Notes under the pieces: model-generated | What the model saw: only the letters and a program-made list of their open reading frames with translations | Told to the model about the DNA's origin: nothing | The model's database searches: none | Shown: in pieces, positions 17,162-27,242 of the stretch | Layout: each line of letters opens with the position of its first letter | Position numbering within the stretch: the first letter of the stretch is position 1 | Translations under genes and position numbers: made by a program | Assembly (NCBI RefSeq): GCF_002208095.1 | Contig: NZ_CP017991.1 | Span: 62,001-126,000, forward strand | DNA from: Enterobacter cloacae complex sp. ECNIH7 | Lineage (GTDB): Bacteria; Pseudomonadota; Gammaproteobacteria; Enterobacterales; Enterobacteriaceae | Reading direction: 5' to 3' | Length of the DNA stretch: 64,000 nt

Positions 17162-20100
17162 TTAACGTTCTTTCTGAATGGTACGACTGAGGGTCTGTTC
17201 GTCATGTTCCGGCATACGCCCACGTTCGCCGATATCCGGCTGGCGAATAATATCCCGCTCACTGTTGGCCAGTTCATTCACAATACGATTTGCCACTGCC
17301 CGTTCTGTCGCAGTCTTCCCGAGCAGTGGTTCATTGTCAGCCCTGGCCTGACGGTCTGTTTCATCTTTGCTGATGCTGTCGGCACTGACGACCCTCCTTA
17401 GCAAGCTTCTGTCAGGGACATCCGGTTCATTTCGTTCCTCAACAGACAGCATCTCCGGTGTGAGGCGAAGCGCCTCCTCAGCAGGCAGAACAATACGTTC
17501 CGGCATCTCTTTCACCTCACTGTCGATTCTGGCGGCCTTACTCAGCAGTTCTTTCTCTGCCAGATGCGTTGTTTCCTCCTGGCCACGGATCAGTTTGCTT
17601 TCTGAAACGGTATCCTGCGGAACACCACCGCTGACCCTGAGCAGCCATGAGGACGGTGCTTCATCGCTGGTCTGCAATACCACACCGTCCTTTGGATGGT
17701 TGCGGACAGCATCGAGCGCGGCAGTCAGGTCACTGACCACAATCGTGTTTCCGGACTGACTTCGCTGTAACACGGCCCCCCGGGCCTGTTCTGTGGCTAT
17801 CATGCGGGTGTCGCCCTGCGTCATACGACCTTCCGGACCGGGAACCAGAGAAACCAGGGCAAGACCGGCACTTTTGCCATTGTTGTCATACACCGGCAGC
17901 GCCAGTGCAGGCTCCGGGAATCGCCGGGTTGCCGGGATAACTTTCGCCGTCAGGGACGCCTCCTGCATCCCCTGATGCCGCACCCAGGCTCGACCAATTG
18001 CAGTTTTACTGACTGGCTGCCCCATTGCCCAGATGGCTTTTGCCTGCTTACGCTGCGTTTCGGGTGCCAGCGCATCGTGGGCCGTTTTGATATCGCGCTC
18101 TGGTGATTTGACCGCCTTAACCCACTTCTCTTTTCCGTCGGTGTAAATCTGGACGTGCTCCTTCACACGTGAAGTGGAGATATAGAACGCGCGGCGGGTG
18201 GCCAGCGCCTTACGCCCCTCTTCTGTCCCCTCAAGTGCGATGACGTAATCGGTGCTCGCCCCCTGTGCCCCATATCCGGTGACTGCCCAGCCGTAGTCGA
18301 TATGCTGCTGCGCCCGGACATTCTGCGGGTTGATGGTGACGCGCCCGTTATCGCCTCTGAGACTGATATGCCCTGTCTCACTGACCGATTCCACCGTGTA
18401 GCGCTGATTGGCCATCTGACCCAGCTCCTTGTCGGTCGCCGTGTATTTAAGCAGGTCGCCGGCGCGGACCTCCATCTCGCTGCGGCTGAACAGCTGCACA
18501 TCGCCCGTAATGAGTTGTTTTGGCGAATACAGCCCGATTTTGCCCTCTTCGTCACGGACAGTGACCGTGTTGCCGTTGCGGTCAACGGCCACCACATCCT
18601 GGTAGCGGTCGCCGCGTTTCACCACCATGCCGGTCTGCCATGCCGCTGTCTTGTTAAACTCATGACGGGTATGGGTGATTTTGTTCAGCACCGGAACGGT
18701 GATGGCCTGCTCACCCAGTTCACCCCGGCTGGCCATCTGTGAATGGATACCGGCATTTACGGCCTGACGGTCGGCGTTCAGCTCGGTGATGATAAGCGTC
18801 TGTGCCCGGGCAGCTGGCGTGCGGCCAATCCAGTCCGCCACAATATCGGCCACTGGCGTTTCCGTTTCCTGAAAGGGGCTGGCAGGCAGCGTTGCCCCTT
18901 CCGTTCTGGCCACGCGGTCAGCCGGCTGCGCCTCAATACGCGTCAGGGCGGCATCGATCCGGTTATCAATGATGTCGTGGACGGCACCACGCAGCTGCAC
19001 ATCCTTCTGACGGACAATCTGTTTCATGATGGCCACGTCCATCGGACTGCGCTCCTGCATCAGCTTAAAGGGCGCACCCACATCCACAGATTCGAACTGG
19101 TCGATGTCTCCCATTGATACCGCGCGGCCACTGCCGTTCGCTATCGCCTGGAACAGGGCCGCCGTGTCCTGGTTACCTGCCATCGAGGACTCATCAATAA
19201 GAAACAGCTGCCCTCTGTAGTCGGGTTTCTCACCCGCAGCCGTTGCCTGATCATGCTCCACGATAAAGGATTTTATGGTCTGTGCCCGGACACCCACATC
19301 ATTCATCTCTTTTACGGCCTGGTGCGTCGGGGCAAGCCCCGTCAGTTCCGGTCGCACATCAGAGGGGAGCGTCTCCAGCGCCCCCTTCACGGCCTTCATT
19401 TGCGTGGTTTTCCCCACCCCCGCGTATCCCTGAATCCCGATAAACCGGTCAGTGGTTCCCAGAACAAGGGTTGTGGCCGCTTTCTGGCCGCCGGTCAGAC
19501 CGTTCAGCACCGCGTCAGGGATCTGTTCCAGCAGCGGCTGCTGCGTGTTTTTCCCCTCGCTCACCACGCGCAGAATGGCCTTTTCCATCTCCCAGGTCGC
19601 GCGGGCAACCAGCATGGGTTCGCCCCCGGCCGATACCTGAAGCAGCTCCCCCGCTTTAATCATCGCGCCAATCTCATGCCCCACGGAATCGAGATCCGGG
19701 TGATATTTCTCAGTCTGGGTTGCCAGCTTCAGTTCGCTGAACACCACATCGCGCTGGTCGTTAATGGCACGCCATACCGCCAGTCCGGCTTCCGTTCTGA
19801 CATTGTCGTGCAGGGAGCCAACGGCTTCGCTGACATCTTCACGGCCACTCAGACTGCGGACCAGCTGCACAGGTGAGGTGCTGGTTTTCATACGCTGAAG
19901 CCGCGCTTCTGCCCGGTCCTGTACCTCAGCAGTAAACACTTCCGCGCGATGGCCACTCTGTGCCAGTGAGTTCATGGTCTGTGTCGAGATATCCCGGCTG
20001 TTCAGCGCCGCGAGAACGACGCCGGTATCGTTATCCCGTCCGCCTGGCGCAGTGACATAAGCGTGAGAGAGGTAAAGTGGCTGGTCCACGGGAAGCGTCA

Positions 20101-22582
20101 GGGTGGAGTCCCCGCGCCTGACTTCTATACCTTTTTCGCTGATACCGGCGACCTCCAGGCGGTCCTTTGCCTTCAGGCTGTGTTCGCGGTCGCCCGCCAC
20201 GGCCAGCAGTTTCTCACCGGTGGCCACATTCAGGGTTTCGCGGTTGAACAGACGCCAGTCAGCGCTGACATCCCCGATTTTCATCCGGGTCAGCACGCCA
20301 TCGCCGTCAATAAGAGAAAGCACCCGCGTGTCTTCATGCACCCGGTCAATCACATACGACTTACGCTCTTTTGCATCACTGCGATCCTCAAGCACCATAC
20401 CTGCGCGGTATGAGCCGGTCATCCTGCGGGTTTTACTGTCCAGCCAGACCGGTTGACGCGCCTCGATATCCACCCCATCCCGTCCCAGCTGGCCGGCATT
20501 CTGTAACGCATCACGTACCAGTCCGGTCAGCTGCGCCTGTTCCCGCTTGCCGACCACGACAGCGGTGACGTTTTCACTTCCGCCGCTCAGCTCTGCAAAG
20601 CGGCTGGCCAGCGCCTCATAGCGATCACGTTTGACCGGGATGCTGATAACCTCCGCCTCCAGCCCTGGCGCAGGCTCCGTGCGGCGGGAACGGGATACCC
20701 CGGCGGACTCCAGCACCGACATGGCGTTGCCGTTCGCCTGACGTCCCGCGCTGTCGAGGAAGACCAGCTGTGCATCCTGCGCACGGGCTTCGCCGAGCAG
20801 GACCAGCGTTTCTTTCAGCCCCAGACGCTCGGCCCCTTCAATAATCAGGGTGCTCTGCGGTTTAAGATGAAAATCGCCGCTCAGGACATGCTGGCGACTG
20901 ATAATACGCTCGCGCAGATCATCGGTTCTGGCGAGCGAAATGGCACGCTCCGCAGAGCTGGCCAGCACCTGCACATCGCGCCCGAGCGCGGTGGAAATCC
21001 CGGTCAGCTGCGCGGTCAGGTCACGAATGCCGGCAACCCCGGACGGCGCGTTCATCAGAACCAGAGAATCCTTTTCCACCACGTCCAGAGCCGGCGGGGC
21101 GTACTGCTCAGGCCGGGTGAAGCTGACGACTTTCGTGGATTTGAGGTGCTCCTGGCTGAGCGCCTGAATGGACAACTCATCCAGCAGGTGTATACGGGAG
21201 GTGAACACCCCTTTCTCACTGTCCAGCGGCACAATCATGCCGTCTTTCAGCGAGGCATCGATGGCGTCACGAATGGCCTGGATAGCCGGCAGCTGCTCAC
21301 TCAGTTCAGCAGTGGTCAGCATCAGTTCCCCGAATGTGAAGCGGGTCTTGCTGTCACTCAGTTGTGAGATGGCCATCCTTACCGCGTCTGCCACGTCCGG
21401 CAGCGGGACCTCAGCGGGCACCGACAACACCGGCGGAGACGTCCTGCCGGGTGAAAGATTTTGAGTGAGCGAGGGGGATGACTGACTCACGCTGTCAGGC
21501 TGTTGTGGTTCTGGCTGGCGCGCCGGGGTATCCCGCACCGCCGGTGCGGCGTCCACCTGCGGGCTTTTCTCTGTCCGGGTGGCCTTTTCGGGTTGTGTTC
21601 CTGCTTCCGGCTCAGCCCGTACAGGCATGACTGGCGATACCCGTTCCGGCTGTGGAGGCGTATCGCGCTGCCCGGCATCGCGCGGCTCCACACTCTCCTG
21701 ATAGGCCTTCAGGTCAAAGCCTTTTTCCTTCATTTGCCCGAGCCAGCGCTCCATCAGCCGGAGGCGGGACGGATCGACCTTTGCGCGGCGCGTGTCTTTC
21801 GCGGCCACATCCCGGCTGCGCAGTGTGGCCTCTGCCCCCACTGCCCCCTGAATTTCCCGGCCACGGGAGGAGTATTCTTCCCGGACCTCTTCCGGGATAC
21901 CCTTAATCTCCCAGAGTCCGTTTTTACCCGTTTCTTCCACTTCATGACCGAGCGATTCAACCTGCTGACGAAGGGCGCTGCGGTAAATTTTGCCGAGCGT
22001 GACCTGGTGTTTCATGACGGTTTCGATAAAACCGGCGTTATGGATGTAATCAGTGGCCAGCGCTTTCCATTTCCCTCCGGACTCCGTCATGTTGGCGATC
22101 AGCAGGTGGGTGTGCAGCTGCGGGTCAAGGTTGCGGGAGGTGTCATGGGTGTAGGCGGCGGCCACCATCTTGCCGGTGTGCACAATGGAGGTAACACCGT
22201 CTTTGGTATCGCGCGCGGAAATGAGTTTTTCCACATAGCCTGCGGCCACACGAACGGCATGGTTGTGTGCTTCCAGCATGGCTTTATCGTTGCCGATTAA
22301 GGCCAGAATGGAGACGCTTTTCGGAGCGGAAAAGGTCAGGTCATGGCCCGGGCGGTGGACGTGCTGTCCGTTAACCTCCTTGCCAAGCCGTGAGCCGTCC
22401 GGCAGACGGCCCTCAAGCACGGCCGTCAGGTCATCCCCACGGACATTGCCCTCAAGGCCCAGTTCTTTTGCGCCTTCACCCATCCACAGGCTCTGGAGGC
22501 TGCCCAGAAAATAGTAGTTATCGGAATTGCTGTAGTAACCGGCGGCCTCGCCGGCTGATGCTACGGGGGCGACTGACATCAT
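17162..22582 (-). CDS. traI: Conjugative relaxase/helicase TraI (MOBF)
   Basis: An 1,806-aa protein homologous to F TraI (1,756 aa). The N-terminus has two tyrosine pairs at residues 16-17 and 23-24 (AGYYSNSDNYYFLG), as in F, and the metal-binding histidines in DPQLHTHLLIAN, giving the single-strand nicking domain. A long proline/glutamine-rich insert near residues 295-390 follows the relaxase. The second half carries the RecD-like helicase with Walker A GYAGVGKTTQ and motif II FLIDESSMAG. It nicks oriT at 50803/50804, stays bound to the 5' end and unwinds the plasmid. The start overlaps the traD stop, showing translational coupling. The insert is longer and more variable than in F. Confidence 0.96.
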   Translation of the reverse strand: MMSVAPVASAGEAAGYYSNSDNYYFLGSLQSLWMGEGAKELGLEGNVRGDDLTAVLEGRLPDGSRLGKEVNGQHVHRPGHDLTFSAPKSVSILALIGNDKAMLEAHNHAVRVAAGYVEKLISARDTKDGVTSIVHTGKMVAAAYTHDTSRNLDPQLHTHLLIANMTESGGKWKALATDYIHNAGFIETVMKHQVTLGKIYRSALRQQVESLGHEVEETGKNGLWEIKGIPEEVREEYSSRGREIQGAVGAEATLRSRDVAAKDTRRAKVDPSRLRLMERWLGQMKEKGFDLKAYQESVEPRDAGQRDTPPQPERVSPVMPVRAEPEAGTQPEKATRTEKSPQVDAAPAVRDTPARQPEPQQPDSVSQSSPSLTQNLSPGRTSPPVLSVPAEVPLPDVADAVRMAISQLSDSKTRFTFGELMLTTAELSEQLPAIQAIRDAIDASLKDGMIVPLDSEKGVFTSRIHLLDELSIQALSQEHLKSTKVVSFTRPEQYAPPALDVVEKDSLVLMNAPSGVAGIRDLTAQLTGISTALGRDVQVLASSAERAISLARTDDLRERIISRQHVLSGDFHLKPQSTLIIEGAERLGLKETLVLLGEARAQDAQLVFLDSAGRQANGNAMSVLESAGVSRSRRTEPAPGLEAEVISIPVKRDRYEALASRFAELSGGSENVTAVVVGKREQAQLTGLVRDALQNAGQLGRDGVDIEARQPVWLDSKTRRMTGSYRAGMVLEDRSDAKERKSYVIDRVHEDTRVLSLIDGDGVLTRMKIGDVSADWRLFNRETLNVATGEKLLAVAGDREHSLKAKDRLEVAGISEKGIEVRRGDSTLTLPVDQPLYLSHAYVTAPGGRDNDTGVVLAALNSRDISTQTMNSLAQSGHRAEVFTAEVQDRAEARLQRMKTSTSPVQLVRSLSGREDVSEAVGSLHDNVRTEAGLAVWRAINDQRDVVFSELKLATQTEKYHPDLDSVGHEIGAMIKAGELLQVSAGGEPMLVARATWEMEKAILRVVSEGKNTQQPLLEQIPDAVLNGLTGGQKAATTLVLGTTDRFIGIQGYAGVGKTTQMKAVKGALETLPSDVRPELTGLAPTHQAVKEMNDVGVRAQTIKSFIVEHDQATAAGEKPDYRGQLFLIDESSMAGNQDTAALFQAIANGSGRAVSMGDIDQFESVDVGAPFKLMQERSPMDVAIMKQIVRQKDVQLRGAVHDIIDNRIDAALTRIEAQPADRVARTEGATLPASPFQETETPVADIVADWIGRTPAARAQTLIITELNADRQAVNAGIHSQMASRGELGEQAITVPVLNKITHTRHEFNKTAAWQTGMVVKRGDRYQDVVAVDRNGNTVTVRDEEGKIGLYSPKQLITGDVQLFSRSEMEVRAGDLLKYTATDKELGQMANQRYTVESVSETGHISLRGDNGRVTINPQNVRAQQHIDYGWAVTGYGAQGASTDYVIALEGTEEGRKALATRRAFYISTSRVKEHVQIYTDGKEKWVKAVKSPERDIKTAHDALAPETQRKQAKAIWAMGQPVSKTAIGRAWVRHQGMQEASLTAKVIPATRRFPEPALALPVYDNNGKSAGLALVSLVPGPEGRMTQGDTRMIATEQARGAVLQRSQSGNTIVVSDLTAALDAVRNHPKDGVVLQTSDEAPSSWLLRVSGGVPQDTVSESKLIRGQEETTHLAEKELLSKAARIDSEVKEMPERIVLPAEEALRLTPEMLSVEERNEPDVPDRSLLRRVVSADSISKDETDRQARADNEPLLGKTATERAVANRIVNELANSERDIIRQPDIGERGRMPEHDEQTLSRTIQKER

Positions 22583-25137
22583 AATTCTTGCTCTCTGTCG
22601 TAATAACGCTGGTCGTTTTCGTCGTAACCCGGGTCGTCCGCGTCACGGTGAAGTAAAATGTTTTCTTCTTCCTGCGCCAGCTGGCGGTTAGTCCGGTGTT
22701 CGTCCGCTGGCGCGTCAGGTGGCAGACTCTTTCCGGCCGTGGTCACGGTCAGTGCCCCGTCAGGCTGTACGGCCACCTTCATCTCCAGGTTCATGGATTC
22801 ACCACCGGCGCTATCCTCTGTCTGCTGATCACTGTCACCCGATGCAGGACGCTGACGCGCCCTGTGCAACATGCCCAGTGGCGATGCGGCAGGTTGTTCT
22901 GGCACGGAGTGGCGGTTACGCAGGGTTTTCAGGGCATCAGGCAGTGAAGCGGCAGAGTCAGCAGCAGGTGCTGACGTTGTCGTGTCGGGGGATGCTGCAG
23001 GCGGTGTATTCAACATCACTGCCTCTTTCAGTGGTCCGGAGGGGCGCAGTGATACAACGTTATCTTTTCTCTCTTCTGTGACATGCGCTGTCACTGTGTT
23101 GTGATTCTGCGTCTCCGGTTTCTCCGCCACAGGCTCCCGTTCAGGCAGCTGCTCTTGTTCAGCCTGAACGACACTGACCGGTTTTTGTCTGGTGACTGTG
23201 GGTGTACTTGCTGGTACATCGTGGGGTTTACCCGCTGGTTCAGACGCAGACACCGCTTTGGTTGCAGTCTCGCTACCCTTTTCCATCAGCTCATCACCGG
23301 TCGGGAATGTCAGCCCGGCAGCAGTCGTCGCGCGCTCATTCTCCAGGATAACCTTCTCCAGCTCCGGACTCAGCGCGTCACGGATGTTGCGTTCCATCAG
23401 ACCAGCATGGCGTTTTTTGAATGGCCGGTATTTCAGCTTCAGCCGCACCACCGGGTATTCACCCGGCAGACGCACATAGAAATTAAGGTTAGGCAGGCGC
23501 ATGATCTGCTCATAATCAACGACCGGGTTGTTGACTTTGTCCTTGCCCAGCGACACCCCGTCACGAACCTGATCCAGACCGTAGCTGTTCTGCTCGCGGA
23601 TTTCGCGTTTACGCTGATTACCCAGTTCCTCTTCCACCACTTTGGCCATTTCCGCACTCGGGGAACGGCCATACATACGGGTGTTCATCAGGTCGAAGAT
23701 GCTTTTGGCCAGCTCACGACCGTAGACGTGAACCAGCTGCGCCATGTTCTGCATCCCCAGCACAAAACAGCCACCGAATTTACGCGCTTCCGCCAGGGTT
23801 TCGGCCAGCTCCGGGATGCGTTGCAGACTCGGGGTTTCGTCGATAATGAACCACACACGTCGCTCGCTGTTCTCCCCCATGCTTTGTAACATCAGCGTGG
23901 CCAGTGACACCCACAGGGAGATCAGCGGTCGCACACTTTTGCGGTGGCGGGCCTGGGTGGAGATAAACAGCCAGCTGTTGTCGTAACGCGCCTGGGTCAT
24001 CCACTCACGAATGGTGAACGGAGGTTTCGTTCCGTCATCCAGCCCTTGCAGGTAGCGCAGCGCTTTGGCGTAGTTGGTCACCACCGAGCGAATGGAGATG
24101 GCCGTTTTCTCAATTTTCTCCTCAACCAAGTTGGCTGACGGTGTGTTGGCCAGGTAGCCACGCAGGCTTTTCATGCTGAGCGAAAGCAGGGTTTTGAGGA
24201 ATTTCTCTATGCTTCTCTCTGGGTCAACTGACATGCGGATGGCGAGGTCAGCGAAAATGGTGCGCGAACTGGACACCCAGAACGGGTCGGACTCGCCTTC
24301 CACAGGAATGAGGCTGGCAGCCAGGTTGTCGTAGTCGACGGCATCGATACACTCCCCCCACATCTGCCAGTTGGCACAGCGCTCATCGTGGGCATTGAGA
24401 ATGAAGTCGGTATCCGGGTTGTAATGGGTTTCGGTGAAGGTACAGCCAGAATCGTAGATAATGGCCCTGTCGCCACGTTTGCGTATGTAATCAAGCAGCC
24501 AGCGAATGAGGGTCGATTTACCCACCCCGATAGTGCCGTGCATCAGGAAGTTCAGCACCTCAGCCATCCTGACCATGTGCAGGTCCCCCACACGCAGATC
24601 GGACAGCTCGCCATTTTTACGCAACAGTTTGTTGACCTCGGCGGGTTTGTCGGTCAGCTGCATCCCGGAAATGTATTCGTCCTCACTCTCCTTTCGGCCG
24701 ATATCGGCGATAAACCAGGTAACGGCCACAAACACCACCATACTGAAGATGCCGCTGGCGCCGGCCGCCCACTCCAGTTCATTCAGGACCTGTTCACCCA
24801 TAGCCTGCATGTACGGATCGGTGTAAATCTGCGGCAGGGTCATTTTGAGAACCATTGCCGTCGAGGTCGGGGCATACCAGTAGTGCACGTCATAGATTTT
24901 CGGCGTGCCCGTGGCCGGCATCAGATCGATAAAACTGCTGTTGATGCTGGCAAACCACCACAGAGAGCCGTTATCGAGGGCTTCCTGCGGGATACGCCAG
25001 AGAAAGATGGCACTGGTCACTACGGCAAACAGGATGAAGATCCAGAAGCCTATCCAGTTGTTCACCTGAATGAACATGCGCCAGCGATAGGCGGTCATCT
25101 GCCCGCCCTGGGTGAGGTTTTTTCCTGCGAAGCTCAT
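22579..25137 (-). CDS. traD: Coupling protein TraD
   Basis: I start it at ATG 25135-25137 (MSFAGKNLTQGGQMTAYRWR), matching F TraD, which begins MSF and has TQGGQ; a longer frame from 25167 is less likely. The 852-aa protein has two N-terminal membrane helices, the Walker A GTIGVGKSTL at about residue 200, Walker B-like VWFIIDETP, and a long unstructured C-terminal third rich in P, E and Q that normally contacts TraM. It is a hexameric inner-membrane ATPase that links the TraI-DNA complex to the secretion channel. Confidence 0.94.
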   Translation of the reverse strand: MSFAGKNLTQGGQMTAYRWRMFIQVNNWIGFWIFILFAVVTSAIFLWRIPQEALDNGSLWWFASINSSFIDLMPATGTPKIYDVHYWYAPTSTAMVLKMTLPQIYTDPYMQAMGEQVLNELEWAAGASGIFSMVVFVAVTWFIADIGRKESEDEYISGMQLTDKPAEVNKLLRKNGELSDLRVGDLHMVRMAEVLNFLMHGTIGVGKSTLIRWLLDYIRKRGDRAIIYDSGCTFTETHYNPDTDFILNAHDERCANWQMWGECIDAVDYDNLAASLIPVEGESDPFWVSSSRTIFADLAIRMSVDPERSIEKFLKTLLSLSMKSLRGYLANTPSANLVEEKIEKTAISIRSVVTNYAKALRYLQGLDDGTKPPFTIREWMTQARYDNSWLFISTQARHRKSVRPLISLWVSLATLMLQSMGENSERRVWFIIDETPSLQRIPELAETLAEARKFGGCFVLGMQNMAQLVHVYGRELAKSIFDLMNTRMYGRSPSAEMAKVVEEELGNQRKREIREQNSYGLDQVRDGVSLGKDKVNNPVVDYEQIMRLPNLNFYVRLPGEYPVVRLKLKYRPFKKRHAGLMERNIRDALSPELEKVILENERATTAAGLTFPTGDELMEKGSETATKAVSASEPAGKPHDVPASTPTVTRQKPVSVVQAEQEQLPEREPVAEKPETQNHNTVTAHVTEERKDNVVSLRPSGPLKEAVMLNTPPAASPDTTTSAPAADSAASLPDALKTLRNRHSVPEQPAASPLGMLHRARQRPASGDSDQQTEDSAGGESMNLEMKVAVQPDGALTVTTAGKSLPPDAPADEHRTNRQLAQEEENILLHRDADDPGYDENDQRYYDREQEL

Positions 25138-25228
25138 AATTGTAATGTCCGGCAGCCATCCCATCACCAGAGAGGTAATGTGACTACAGTAAGGGGTTAA
25201 TAATTGAGAATCCGGCGCTCGCCGCAGA

Positions 25229-25253
25229 CATGACTGCGTCAGACGCAGTCATG
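25229..25253. repeat. Perfect 25-bp palindrome upstream of ccdAB
   Basis: CATGACTGCGTC-A-GACGCAGTCATG: 12-bp arms around a single base. It lies between the traD start and the ccdA start, in a 220-bp AT/GC-mixed gap. It could be an operator, a terminator stem without a T-run, or the scar of the ccd insertion. Confidence 0.6.
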
Positions 25254-25387
25254 CGAGGACGCGAAATTGCTGGGGATTTCCGTAGAGCACTTACGCGCCA
25301 GAGTTAAGAACACACCCCTGTAGCTCGTAAGACACCTGGCAATGCGCTATATTTATGCGCATAGTTAATGCACATGAGAACATGCGT

Positions 25388-25636
25388 ATGAATACCACTC
25401 CGCGCCCACGCAAGAAGAGCACTAATATTTCGCTGGATGTATCACTTGTTGAAGAAGCGAAGACATTAAACATCAACCTTTCATCCACGCTTAATTCAGC
25501 GCTGGAAGATGTCGTACGGCTTAAACGCCAGGCGATGTGGCGAGAGGAAAACAAAACGGCCATCGAAGCCAGTAATCGCTTTGTGGAGGAACATCTCATA
25601 CCCCGGAGCAGTGACGGGTTGAGGGTTATAAAATGA
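25388..25636 (+). CDS. ccdA: CcdA-type antitoxin
   Basis: An 82-aa protein (MNTTPRPRKKSTNISLDVSL...) with a ribbon-helix-helix N-terminus and a charged toxin-binding tail (RQAMWREENKTAIEASNRFV). In-frame ATGs also occur at 25382 and 25355; 25388 gives a length closest to CcdA (72 aa). Its stop overlaps the ccdB start by 4 bp. It neutralises CcdB and autorepresses the operon. It is on the plus strand, opposite to the transfer operon around it, in a spot between traD and traT. Confidence 0.88.
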   Translation: MNTTPRPRKKSTNISLDVSLVEEAKTLNINLSSTLNSALEDVVRLKRQAMWREENKTAIEASNRFVEEHLIPRSSDGLRVIK

Positions 25637-25944
25637 ATCAGGGAACAATTTTTCGCAGACCGGATAACCCTGACTATCCCTATTTTGTCATTGCTCAGTC
25701 AGAACCACTGGAAAGCCTGAATACGCGGGTTATCATCCCGTTTGTACGCTGGCGACCAGCACTCCCGGGCATGAGCAAAATCAATCCGATTGTTGTTATC
25801 GGAGATGAGAAATACATTCTGATGACACACCTCATCCAGACCGTTTATCTGCACGAACTGAACGAAGAAGACATTCACAGTTACCGCGCGGAGCTACGCG
25901 ATACTCTCGTCAACGCGGTGGATTTTCTGGTAACCGGGAGTTGA
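25633..25944 (+). CDS. ccdB: CcdB-type gyrase toxin
   Basis: A 103-aa protein of CcdB length (F CcdB is 101 aa). The N-terminus MNQGTIFRRPDNPDYPYFVI, the strand VIIPFVRWRPALPG, and HLIQTVYLHELN fit the CcdB fold. CcdB poisons GyrA in plasmid-free daughters. It overlaps ccdA (ATGA) and ends at a 9-bp-stem hairpin (25954-25981), so it is an independent cassette inserted within the tra region. Divergent from F CcdB, so the target is inferred. Confidence 0.88.
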   Translation: MNQGTIFRRPDNPDYPYFVIAQSEPLESLNTRVIIPFVRWRPALPGMSKINPIVVIGDEKYILMTHLIQTVYLHELNEEDIHSYRAELRDTLVNAVDFLVTGS

Positions 25945-25953
25945 AGGAGGTTT

Positions 25954-25981
25954 CAGGTGCGCCAGTCGATCAGCGCACCTG
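25954..25981. terminator. Hairpin between convergent ccdB and lipoprotein genes
   Basis: A perfect 9-bp stem, CAGGTGCGC ... GCGCACCTG, with a 10-nt loop, in the 45-bp gap between converging genes. There is no T-run, so termination strength is uncertain. Confidence 0.55.
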
Positions 25982-25989
25982 ACTGACGG

Positions 25990-26322
25990 TCAGGAGCCGA
26001 TATCGACACCATGCTGCTGCATACAGTTACGCCATGCGCTGCCCGGCACACCATTATCAAGAAGGGTAGCTTCCACGTAAGGAAGCCAAGTTTGCTTACC
26101 TTCTTTTAACGCCACTCCGCCAGCGCGGGCAACCACCCCGTCTTCTTTACGAATTCCCAGGTGATTAACCGTGCCGGATTTCCCTTTTGCGATGGAATCA
26201 ATTTTATTCACACACTCCTCAGCCACCTGCTTATCAGGATTTTCTGTATTCTTTTGGGAAGAACATCCTACAACCACCAAACTCAGCCCTACTGTCATGA
26301 TGAACTGGCTTATTTTTTTCAT
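25990..26322 (-). CDS. Small secreted lipoprotein of unknown function
   Basis: A 110-aa protein with a lipoprotein signal peptide and lipobox (SLVVVGCSSQ, cysteine ~20) followed by a ~90-residue periplasmic domain (LPYVEATLLDNGVPGSAWRNCMQQHG). No family recognised. It lies directly downstream of traT on the same strand, separated by a hairpin, in a place where F-like plasmids often carry accessory surface genes. Confidence 0.7.
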   Translation of the reverse strand: MKKISQFIMTVGLSLVVVGCSSQKNTENPDKQVAEECVNKIDSIAKGKSGTVNHLGIRKEDGVVARAGGVALKEGKQTWLPYVEATLLDNGVPGSAWRNCMQQHGVDIGS

Positions 26323-26337
26323 TTTTAACTCCTGAAG

Positions 26338-26361
26338 TCAGGGCGAGAAAACCCGCCCTGA
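26338..26361 (-). terminator. Hairpin after traT
   Basis: Stem TCAGGGCG ... CGCCCTGA (8 bp, 8-nt loop), overlapping the traT 3' end by a few bases to the left of its stop at 26365. Likely an attenuating terminator between traT and the downstream lipoprotein gene. Confidence 0.5.
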
Positions 26362-26364
26362 AAA

Positions 26365-27096
26365 TTACATAATCCCGGCAATAGATTTTGCCAGCTGAGC
26401 TTCCAGAACGGGCTGCGCCTCTTCAAACTTGAGGTTCACCTTGTTGGCGTTGGACACCACACGGGTCTGGTATTTGGCGCGGTTGCCCTGCTCGGTGCTG
26501 GTCTGGACCTTAACGCCTGACGTTCCCTGCTTCAGAGCCGCGATATTGTCTGTAGTAACCGTTGCCTTGCTGTGTTCGGAAATTTGCAGGTCTGTCACCA
26601 TCGTATAGTTGATGTCTTCGACCATCGCATCCGCCGCCATACCAATCAGGCCACTGGCCAGTCCCACACCCAGGGTTGCGCCGGCTGACGTCGAGTTATA
26701 CGCCGTAATGCCCGCGCCCAGTGCCGCACCCATTGCCGCACCTTCATAACCCGTTTTCAGGAATCCCTGCGATTCACGCAGGTCCATTTTCTCGGCTTTC
26801 AGCACGTTAGCCTGAATCCAGTAGTAGGCTGTGTCCGGAGAGCTGGACACGCGGTAGCCTTTGGCAGCAAGCTCACTGGTGATCTTCGTCTGAAGACCAG
26901 ACATGTCCTTGTCGGAAGTATTACGGATCTGAAGATAGACTGTTTTCTCTGATGATGGCTCCAGCCAGATGGTTTCACTCATCTGTGTTTTCACATCGAG
27001 GTTACGCTTTTTCACTGCGGTGGACATGGCACCACAACCAGAAAGCGCCAGTGCAGAAGCGATCAGGCCAACAACGGCTAATTGTTTTAATTTCAT
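26365..27096 (-). CDS. traT: Surface-exclusion lipoprotein TraT
   Basis: A 243-aa protein from ATG 27094-27096 ([20 protein letters not shown]), the same size as F TraT, with lipobox LALSGCGA. It is an outer-membrane oligomeric lipoprotein that blocks stable mating contact between donors and can confer serum resistance. The glycine-rich hydrophobic central segment ([14 protein letters not shown]...) is typical. A terminator lies just upstream (27216-27241), so traT has its own promoter in 27097-27215. Confidence 0.96.
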   Translation of the reverse strand: MKLKQLAVVGLIASALALSGCGAMSTAVKKRNLDVKTQMSETIWLEPSSEKTVYLQIRNTSDKDMSGLQTKITSELAAKGYRVSSSPDTAYYWIQANVLKAEKMDLRESQGFLKTGYEGAAMGAALGAGITAYNSTSAGATLGVGLASGLIGMAADAMVEDINYTMVTDLQISEHSKATVTTDNIAALKQGTSGVKVQTSTEQGNRAKYQTRVVSNANKVNLKFEEAQPVLEAQLAKSIAGIM

Positions 27097-27215
27097 GAGT
27101 TCATCCTGTGCATAGAAATACATCCCCGTTAGCGAGGTACAGCTAACAGGAATGTTATCGGCTGATTTGAATGGATATTTATATAAACAGAAGTGTTAAT
27201 GCTGGTTGGTGCATT

Positions 27216-27241
27216 AAAAAGGGGGCTTATGCCCCCTTTTT
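27216..27241. terminator. Strong bidirectional terminator between traS-position gene and traT
   Basis: AAAAAGGGGGC-TTAT-GCCCCCTTTTT: an 11-bp perfect stem with A/T runs on both sides. It should end transcripts that come through traG and the TraS-position gene, separating them from traT. Confidence 0.85.
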
Positions 27242-27242
27242 C

